The position numbers and the translations under genes were made by a program. Positions 1 through 3,842 of a stretch of DNA of 5,338 bases are shown piece after piece. Source of the stretch: an uncultured Clostridia bacterium (GTDB lineage Bacteria; Bacillota; Clostridia; TANB77; CAG-508); NCBI GenBank assembly GCA_934167135.1, contig CAKPKI010000110.1, forward strand, positions 1 through 5,338, in the 5' to 3' direction. Numbering within the stretch: the stretch's first letter is position 1; every line of letters starts with the position of its first letter. The notes below the pieces were generated by a model. That model was not told the origin of the DNA, did not search any database, and saw only the letters and a program-made list of their open reading frames with translations.

Positions 1-1
1 A

Positions 2-1063
2 GAAACGAAGTACAATTTGAAAAAACCATATGATGATAGAACAAATTTAGTTCCAAATGAATTAATACCAGCTTCAACAACGGCAAAACAAGGTACTGGT
101 GAAAATAACTTAGTAGGAGCAGAAGGAATAGGATTAGGAGATTTGAAGTTTTATAGTGGAACAAATACAAATGGTATAGAATTAGGTACTATTGCTCCAG
201 TAGAATATAGTCAAACAGCAGGATTTTATTCAATTGACTTCTTCTTACAAAATGCTACCAAAACTAGTGTAACTGCAAATGATGTACTTCAATTAACAGA
301 TGATTCTTCTATACAATTAACTGGAACAAAAAATTCAACTGGATTCCAAAACACATTTAGAGTTGCATTTGCAATATACGATGACAATGATACTCAAAAT
401 CAAAAAGTTGTGGCAAGTGAAACAACAAATCAGGCAAATATTATAGCTGCAACAACTGGAGCAGAACGTAAAATAACAGATGTAGCAATATGGGAACCAA
501 ATGCTTATGGAGAACCAGTAATGAATGATGCACCTCAAAATAATACAATAAAGACATATGGAGCACATGTTACATATATTATTCAAAATAATAATAGATT
601 AACACTTTCAGCTGGTGATCAAGAAAAAGCTGATTTAGATGGTACTAGCCGTTTTACTGGAGGTACAAAACTTCCTACATATGCTTTAACAGCAGCATCT
701 GTTAATAAAACCTTAACTGACATATATAACTGGGATTCAACTAGTGACTTATATACAAGGGAGCAAAGTCCAGAGACATTTACTTTGGTAAAACAAAACA
801 CTTTACAAACTCCTAATACAGGTGTAGCAAATACTACTGGTTATAGTACTGACAATGGTGGAGTAAAGTTAGTTAGTGTTAAAGATGGTTCTACAGCATT
901 CTCAATTAAACCTAACAGATATATCCATATGAGAATGTATGTATGGATAGAAGGTCAAGATGTTGACTGTATCAATTATGCATCACTTGGTGGAGCTGTA
1001 ACAATTAATGTTGGATTAAGCAAACCAGGAACAACAACTACTGCAACAGAGGAAGGACATTAA
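2..1063 (+). CDS. Predicted surface protein with a WxEGQDVDC C-terminal motif; 5' end outside window
   Basis: Reads open from the first complete codon at position 2 to TAA at 1061-1063, giving 353 visible residues. A TTG at 17 could be taken as a start, but it has no ribosome site. Moreover, the residues before it (ETKYNLKKPY) align without a gap to KEKRSLENPY, residues 95-104 of the convergent paralogue at 1368-2645, so about 94 N-terminal residues, including a signal anchor, should lie upstream. The two proteins match along their whole visible length by eye, with shared blocks such as NATKxxV, NTFRVAFAI, ITDVAIWEPNA, LVKQNTLQTPNTGV and IKPNRYIHMRMYVW. The region is rich in Thr, Asn, Gly and predicted beta strand, with one Cys in the motif EGQDVDCINYASLGG. 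This copy ends in an extra Thr-rich tail, TTTTATEEGH. The function is unknown; a secreted or cell-wall structural role is inferred from the paralogue's signal anchor. A stem-loop terminator follows 15 nt after the stop. Confidence 0.85.
   Translation, partial: ETKYNLKKPYDDRTNLVPNELIPASTTAKQGTGENNLVGAEGIGLGDLKFYSGTNTNGIELGTIAPVEYSQTAGFYSIDFFLQNATKTSVTANDVLQLTDDSSIQLTGTKNSTGFQNTFRVAFAIYDDNDTQNQKVVASETTNQANIIAATTGAERKITDVAIWEPNAYGEPVMNDAPQNNTIKTYGAHVTYIIQNNNRLTLSAGDQEKADLDGTSRFTGGTKLPTYALTAASVNKTLTDIYNWDSTSDLYTREQSPETFTLVKQNTLQTPNTGVANTTGYSTDNGGVKLVSVKDGSTAFSIKPNRYIHMRMYVWIEGQDVDCINYASLGGAVTINVGLSKPGTTTTATEEGH
784..819 (+). repeat. 36-bp perfect inverted-repeat arm A (partner 1591-1626)
   Basis: These 36 bases, coding LVKQNTLQTPNT and flanking bases in the rightward gene, are the exact reverse complement of 1591-1626 inside the leftward paralogue. 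The match stops at a mismatch on each side. Third codon positions are also identical, although the genes have diverged elsewhere. Confidence 0.9.
891..993 (+). repeat. 103-bp inverted-repeat arm B, 98/103 identical (partner 1417-1519)
   Basis: Codes TAFSIKPNRYIHMRMYVW and EGQDVDCINYASLGG. Compared with the reverse complement of 1417-1519 there are five substitutions (at 916, 925, 947, 967 and 982) and no gaps. Arms A and B are separated by 71 nt in both genes, so together they form one ungapped 210-nt inverted block, 784-993 against 1417-1626, with a variable patch in the middle. Confidence 0.9.
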
Positions 1064-1078
1064 AATTAATATAAAATC

Positions 1079-1127
1079 AAAAAACTCTATTCAAAAGTAA
1101 TAAAATACTTTTGTTTTAGAGTTTTTT
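1079..1127 (+). terminator. Intrinsic terminator of the upstream surface-protein gene, probably bidirectional
   Basis: An 11-bp outer stem (AAAAAACTCTA at 1079-1089 with TAGAGTTTTTT at 1117-1127) and an 8-bp inner stem (CAAAAGTA at 1092-1099 with TACTTTTG at 1106-1113) are separated by a 2x3 internal loop and closed by the six-base loop ATAAAA. The downstream arm ends in six T, and the upstream arm begins with six A, so the structure can work on both strands. It lies 15 nt past the stop at 1063. Confidence 0.85.
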
Positions 1128-1266
1128 ATTGTATAGAATATAGTTATATTTGACATGGTAATATTTAGAATAATTTTAATAACCAAAAAAGATTTTTTCA
1201 TAACTATAGCAGTTATCGAATTTTATATGTAAAACATCTCTAAACAACAGACTTTACTCGCAAAGC
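1128..1266. other. Non-coding spacer between two terminators
   Basis: I see no gene here. There is a TTGACA at 1150-1155, but no good -10 box at 16-18 nt from it. A small 6-bp stem (ATAACT at 1200-1205 with AGTTAT at 1211-1216, loop ATAGC) is the only other structure. The stretch is shielded by a terminator on each side and may be inert. Confidence 0.5.
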
Positions 1267-1305
1267 AAAATAGAGAGAAAACTTTATTAGTTTTCTCTCT
1301 ATTTT
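1267..1305 (-). terminator. Perfect 17-bp stem-loop terminator of the leftward surface-protein gene
   Basis: The arms at 1267-1283 and 1289-1305 (AAAATAGAGAGAAAACT and its exact reverse complement) are perfectly paired over 17 bp, with loop TTATT at 1284-1288. The left end is AAAA, so on the minus strand the stem finishes in a U-run; the right end is TTTT, so it can also work on the plus strand. It lies 63 nt downstream of the stop of the gene at 1368-2645. Confidence 0.85.
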
Positions 1306-1348
1306 ATAGAATTCAAATTTATTAATTTAAATCTTCATTATAATATAA

Positions 1349-1363
1349 GAAAATTTAATTTTC
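1349..1363. repeat. Short AT-rich palindrome after the leftward stop codon
   Basis: GAAAATT at 1349-1355 and AATTTTC at 1357-1363 form a perfect 7-bp inverted repeat around one T, 4 nt beyond the stop codon of the leftward gene. In such AT-rich DNA this may be chance; it is recorded because it sits directly in the 3' end of the transcript, ahead of the main terminator. Confidence 0.3.
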
Positions 1364-1367
1364 ATAT

Positions 1368-2645
1368 TTAATTTGCTGTACCTGGTTTGCTTAATCCAAC
1401 ATCAATTGTTAAGCCACCACCAAGTGAAGCATAATTGATACAATCAACATCTTGACCTTCTAACCATACATACATTCTCATATGAATATATCTATTAGGT
1501 TTAATTGAGAATGCTGTAGTACCATCTTTAGCACTAACTAATTGTACTGCATTTTGAGTTTGATCAAAACCATCAGCTTTGCTTACTCCAGTATTAGGAG
1601 TTTGTAAAGTGTTTTGTTTTACCAAACCATTTGTTGTAGCACCTGTATCCCAATCATATATATTAGCTATTTCCTTTCCAACAGATGTTGTTGTTAAAGC
1701 ATATGTAGGGATTTTGCTATCTGCAGCAAAACGATTTGTGCTTGTAATACCATAAGTACCTTGGTCAGCAGTTGAGAATGTTACTCTATTATTATTTTGA
1801 ACAATATATGTAACATGTGCTGCATATGTAGCTATTGTATCACTTGTACCAGCTTCTGCTCCTTCAGCAGTAAGAGCTTTTCCACTTGCATTTGGTTCCC
1901 ATATTGCTACATCTGTTATTTTACGATTTTCTCCAGTTGTAGATGCTAATATATTTGCTTGATTTGTTGTCTCACTTGCTGAAACATTACTTGTATTATC
2001 ATCGTCATCAAATATTGCAAATGCAACTCTAAATGTATTTTGTAAACCTGTTGATTCTTTTGTCTTTGTTTTTAATGCTATTTGAGAATTTCCTTGTAAT
2101 TGTAATAAATCATTATCACTTACACCTGATTTTGTGGCATTTTGTAAAAAGAAATCAATAGCATAAAATCCTGAAGCTTTTTCATTCGCTAATTTTTCAA
2201 CACCAGATAATTTAATACCTTCTGTATTTGTTCCTCTATAGAAATTAAAGTCAGCTAAATCTATACCTTCATTAGCTTGGGCTGTTGTTGAGGCTGGCAA
2301 TAATTCATCTGGAACTAAATTTTTTCTATTTGCATATGGATTCTCTAAACTTCTTTTCTCTTTTCCTGGTGTTCCATCTAATCCTAAATCTGTGTTTGTT
2401 TGTGCAAAGTATTTTTCAATACCTTGTGTTGACAAATCAATTGAGTTTGCCCAGTTTAAGGCATCTAGTGAAATTTGTAGACCCTCTGCTACATTTACTT
2501 GTCCATCTAGTCCACCTAATGTTACGTTTTTCTGCGTAGAGAACCACGCATATGTTGATACTATCAACAATATTGCTGTAAACGCTACCAACAATATTAA
2601 AGCATTCAATCTTTTTCTTGAGTTTCTTTGATTGTTTTCTTTCAT
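1368..2645 (-). CDS. Predicted secreted/cell-surface protein with STYAWF signal anchor; paralogue of the gene at 2-1063
   Basis: 425 residues, ATG at 2645-2643, preceded 6 nt upstream by GGAAGGAAG (2660-2652), which fixes the start. The N-terminus is a basic patch (R7, R10, K11, R12), a hydrophobic segment at about 13-29, then S30-T-Y-A-W-F35. This layout resembles signal peptides of SipW-processed TasA and camelysin-type Firmicute proteins (TasA has GTWAAF at the same place), so cleavage near A33 or a retained anchor is inferred. It lacks the Gly/Glu pair of a classical type IV prepilin. The mature part is Thr/Asn/Gly-rich and beta-like, and ends with IKPNRYIHMRMYVW and EGQDVDCINYASLGG, which holds the single Cys (C402). 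I associate WxEGxDxDC endings with uncharacterised Firmicute surface proteins, but assign no function. The convergent neighbour is a clear paralogue. Its own terminator is at 1267-1305. Confidence 0.92.
   Translation of the reverse strand: MKENNQRNSRKRLNALILLVAFTAILLIVSTYAWFSTQKNVTLGGLDGQVNVAEGLQISLDALNWANSIDLSTQGIEKYFAQTNTDLGLDGTPGKEKRSLENPYANRKNLVPDELLPASTTAQANEGIDLADFNFYRGTNTEGIKLSGVEKLANEKASGFYAIDFFLQNATKSGVSDNDLLQLQGNSQIALKTKTKESTGLQNTFRVAFAIFDDDDNTSNVSASETTNQANILASTTGENRKITDVAIWEPNASGKALTAEGAEAGTSDTIATYAAHVTYIVQNNNRVTFSTADQGTYGITSTNRFAADSKIPTYALTTTSVGKEIANIYDWDTGATTNGLVKQNTLQTPNTGVSKADGFDQTQNAVQLVSAKDGTTAFSIKPNRYIHMRMYVWLEGQDVDCINYASLGGGLTIDVGLSKPGTAN
1417..1519 (-). repeat. 103-bp inverted-repeat arm B' (partner 891-993)
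   Basis: Reverse complement of 891-993 with five mismatches, counted by eye. It codes the conserved C-terminal block of the leftward surface protein. The spacer between arms B and B' is 423 bp and carries both 3' tails and both terminators. Confidence 0.9.
1591..1626 (-). repeat. 36-bp perfect inverted-repeat arm A' (partner 784-819)
   Basis: Exact reverse complement of 784-819, coding the same peptide in the leftward gene. The two arms are 771 bp apart. Confidence 0.9.
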
Positions 2646-2719
2646 CTTTTTCTTCCTTCCTTTTCTTTTATTTTCTTATATTTAAAATTTTATAAACTTT
2701 TTTTATCTTTTGTACCTCA

Positions 2720-2747
2720 TTTGCACAAAAGTTTAATTTTATGCAAA
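2720..2747 (-). promoter_or_regulatory. Stem-loop (or operator) upstream of the leftward surface-protein gene
   Basis: TTTGCACAAAA (2720-2730) and TTTTATGCAAA (2737-2747) form an 11-bp inverted repeat around a 6-nt spacer. As plus-strand RNA there is one C-A mismatch. As minus-strand RNA, the strand that would be the leader of the gene at 2645-1368, the same position is a U-G wobble, so all 11 pairs form. No U-run follows, so it is not an intrinsic terminator. It sits about 75-100 nt before the start codon. A DNA operator for a dimeric repressor is the alternative. Confidence 0.5.
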
Positions 2748-2863
2748 CACAGTTAAAATAAACATGTCGATTACTGGTTAATTTTAAAATAATTCAAAGA
2801 AATTCTTGAAATATAAGCCTTGAATGAAAAGACGAATGTGCATGGAAAAATTTTATTAAAACC

Positions 2864-2895
2864 ATTATCTAGCAACCAATGTCGAAATTTGTCAA
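2864..2895 (-). promoter_or_regulatory. Candidate promoter for the leftward surface-protein gene
   Basis: On the minus strand TTGACA (2895-2890) is a perfect -35. The -10 is weak: TAGATA at 18 nt spacing (2871-2866), preceded by TGC as in extended -10 promoters, or GATAAT at 20 nt (2869-2864). It would give a leader of roughly 210 nt. A TAAAAT inside the inverted repeat at 2720-2747 is a competing -10 but lacks a -35. Confidence 0.35.
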
Positions 2896-2905
2896 TGAAA
2901 AAATC

Positions 2906-2934
2906 TTGACATTTGCAATAAGAGAATGTATAAT
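2906..2934 (+). promoter_or_regulatory. Consensus sigma-A promoter of the Trp-heptad gene
   Basis: TTGACA (2906-2911), a spacer of exactly 17 nt, and TATAAT (2929-2934): a full match to both boxes. Transcription should begin near 2941, leaving a leader of about 110 nt before the ATG at 3053. The -35 is the mirror image of the TGTCAA at 2890-2895. Confidence 0.85.
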
Positions 2935-3011
2935 GAATGCATATTTATTATATTTTTTTTACAACAAATTTTATTAGTTCAAAATAAGGTTTTACTTCAT
3001 AACAAAATTAG

Positions 3012-3026
3012 AATCTATTTTAGATT
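3012..3026 (+). promoter_or_regulatory. Short perfect palindrome just before the ribosome site of the Trp-heptad gene
   Basis: AATCTA (3012-3017) and TAGATT (3021-3026) pair over 6 bp with a 3-nt loop TTT. It ends 11 nt before the AAGGAGAG ribosome site at 3038-3045. It could be a weak mRNA hairpin or a protein site, or chance in AT-rich DNA. Confidence 0.3.
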
Positions 3027-3052
3027 AAATCAATATTAAGGAGAGATGAAAA

Positions 3053-3529
3053 ATGAAAGACAATACTGAATTACTTATGCAAATCATGCAAAATTTAAAC
3101 GATTTCCAAGTACAAACAATGATTGGCTTTAATGAATTAAGAGGAGAGATAAAAAAAAGTAGAGAAATAGAAAATGAACACTGGCAAGAAAATTTAAGAC
3201 TTTGGGAAGAAAATAAGAAACGCTGGGAAGAAAATAAGAAACGATGGGAAGAAAATGATAAACGTTGGGAAGAAAATGAAAAACGCTGGGAAGAAAATGA
3301 AAAACGCTGGGAAGAAAATGAAAAACGCTGGGAAGAAAATGATAAGCGTTGGGAGAAAAACGAAAAACGCTGGGAAGAAAATGAAAAACGTTGGGGAAAA
3401 AATGAAAAAGATAGAGAAAGAGACCATAAAGAACTTTTAGACATATTACTAAAATTTGATATAGTAATATCAAGGAAGATAGGAGATCCAAATGTGGACA
3501 AAATGGCAAAAGTATTAAAAATAAAATAA
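3053..3529 (+). CDS. Trp-heptad repeat coiled-coil protein, function unknown
   Basis: 158 residues, ATG at 3053 with AAGGAGAG at 3038-3045. There is no signal peptide or membrane segment, so a cytoplasmic location is likely. Residues 7-33 form an ordinary short coiled-coil (L8, I11, L15, F18, F26, L29, I33). Residues 43-119 are eleven heptads, consensus RWEENEK, with Trp at 44, 51, 58 and every seventh residue to 114. If Trp is position a, Asn occupies position d, and every other position is charged or polar. The register runs on into the C-terminal helix, where L128, I131, F135 and V138 take a and d. The end is a short segment RKIGDPNVDKMAKVLKIK. The design suggests a rod or spacer, and self-association is inferred. 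Proteins with runs of RWEEN-type heptads occur elsewhere as linkers to other domains, for example DUF3782 proteins, but no such domain is present here. No terminator follows. Confidence 0.85.
   Translation: MKDNTELLMQIMQNLNDFQVQTMIGFNELRGEIKKSREIENEHWQENLRLWEENKKRWEENKKRWEENDKRWEENEKRWEENEKRWEENEKRWEENDKRWEKNEKRWEENEKRWGKNEKDRERDHKELLDILLKFDIVISRKIGDPNVDKMAKVLKIK
3179..3409 (+). repeat. Eleven tandem 21-bp units coding WEENEK-type heptads
   Basis: 231 bp made of 11 in-phase 21-bp units, diverged in the first and nearly uniform after 3221. The units at 3284-3304, 3305-3325 and 3368-3388 are identical. The plus strand is almost entirely purine. Such tracts can gain or lose units by slippage without breaking the frame, so repeat number may vary between strains. 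Because the period is a multiple of three, other frames stay open as well and give false ORFs on the opposite strand. Confidence 0.95.
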
Positions 3530-3563
3530 TTAATGGAAATAAAAGGTTACATAAAAATGCAAC

Positions 3564-3592
3564 TTGACAATTTAAAAATAGTTTGTTATAAT
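3564..3592 (+). promoter_or_regulatory. Consensus sigma-A promoter of the RNase J gene
   Basis: TTGACA (3564-3569), a 17-nt spacer, and TATAAT (3587-3592) match both boxes fully. It begins 35 nt after the stop of the Trp-heptad gene, so RNase J has its own promoter. No terminator lies between the two genes, so read-through is possible as well. The start of transcription is expected near 3599. Confidence 0.85.
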
Positions 3593-3598
3593 TTAGGA

Positions 3599-3842
3599 CA
3601 GATTGCTATAAAAGCAAATAAGAGATTTTATTTTAATGTATTAAAGAGAGAGAAAAAGCGAATAATTTATGAGAGCGGGAAGAAAAATAGTAAAAAATAG
3701 AGAGTTATTTTTACAATATAGAAGATAATATCAGTATATTTTGAATATACGGTTATTTTGTGTATTTCTATATACATTCAAGTTATAAAAATTTGTACAT
3801 TAAATGAAATTTTACAAAAAAGGAGAGGAGAAAAAACAAATT
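3599..3842 (+). promoter_or_regulatory. Long leader of the RNase J mRNA (about 244 nt), no known riboswitch recognised
   Basis: From the expected transcript start to the ATG. It holds a small stem-loop right at the 5' end (TTGCT 3603-3607 with AGCAA 3613-3617). It also has an AU-rich stem (GTAAAAA 3690-3696 with TTTTTAC 3708-3714, plus two more pairs beyond a bulge) and a 6-bp stem (GTATAT 3734-3739 with ATATAC 3745-3750). A possible 19-codon reading frame runs from ATG 3669 to TAA 3726-3728 (MRAGRKIVKNRELFLQYRR), but without a ribosome site at proper spacing. I recognise no riboswitch, T-box or terminator/antiterminator pair. Confidence 0.45.
3821..3830 (+). promoter_or_regulatory. Ribosome binding site setting the RNase J start
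   Basis: AGGAGAGGAG ends 12 nt before the ATG at 3843, a slightly long gap but the only strong site nearby. It supports the start that includes the charged extension. The next in-frame ATG (4113, residue 91) has no ribosome site. Confidence 0.75.

Noticed and set aside
335..801. Minus-strand frames at 335-586 and 619-801
   Set aside because: They lie antisense within a well-supported gene, the first being an unlikely Cys/Ile-rich product, and have no start signals.
1150..1176. TTGACA followed by AT-rich DNA in the spacer between the convergent genes
   Set aside because: No acceptable -10 box occurs at 16-18 nt, and no gene follows before the next terminator.
2285..2631. Plus-strand frames at 2285-2539 and 2392-2631
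   Set aside because: They are antisense to the N-terminal half of the leftward surface protein, which has a paralogue, signal anchor and ribosome site; nothing supports the opposite strand.
2540..2645. Type IV prepilin reading of the surface-protein N-terminus
   Set aside because: There is no Gly before the hydrophobic stretch and no Glu at position +5, so the prepilin peptidase motif is absent.
3179..3409. CRISPR-like or non-coding direct repeat array
   Set aside because: There are no spacers; units are contiguous, 21 bp, in frame, and changes mostly keep the heptad pattern, so it is a coding repeat.
3255..3440. Plus-strand 61-residue frame (repeating KKMKNAG) inside the repeat array
   Set aside because: An alternate-frame shadow of the 21-bp repeat, without its own ribosome site.
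3025..3501. Long minus-strand open frames (158, 126 and 77 residues) across the repeat array
   Set aside because: They are by-products of a 21-bp period and a purine-only strand: every frame lacks stops. They translate to monotonous Ser/Phe/Gln or Phe/Leu/Pro repeats and lack plausible ribosome sites; the plus-strand frame has the promoter, ribosome site and heptad logic.
3669..3728. 19-codon frame in the RNase J leader
   Set aside because: Not listed as a gene: the nearest purine-rich site is about 18 nt away and length gives no coding support. Kept only as a possibility in the leader entry.
3758..3789. Second promoter (TTGTGT then TATAAA) just upstream of RNase J
   Set aside because: The spacer is 20 nt and the -35 match poor, while a perfect promoter lies at 3564-3592.
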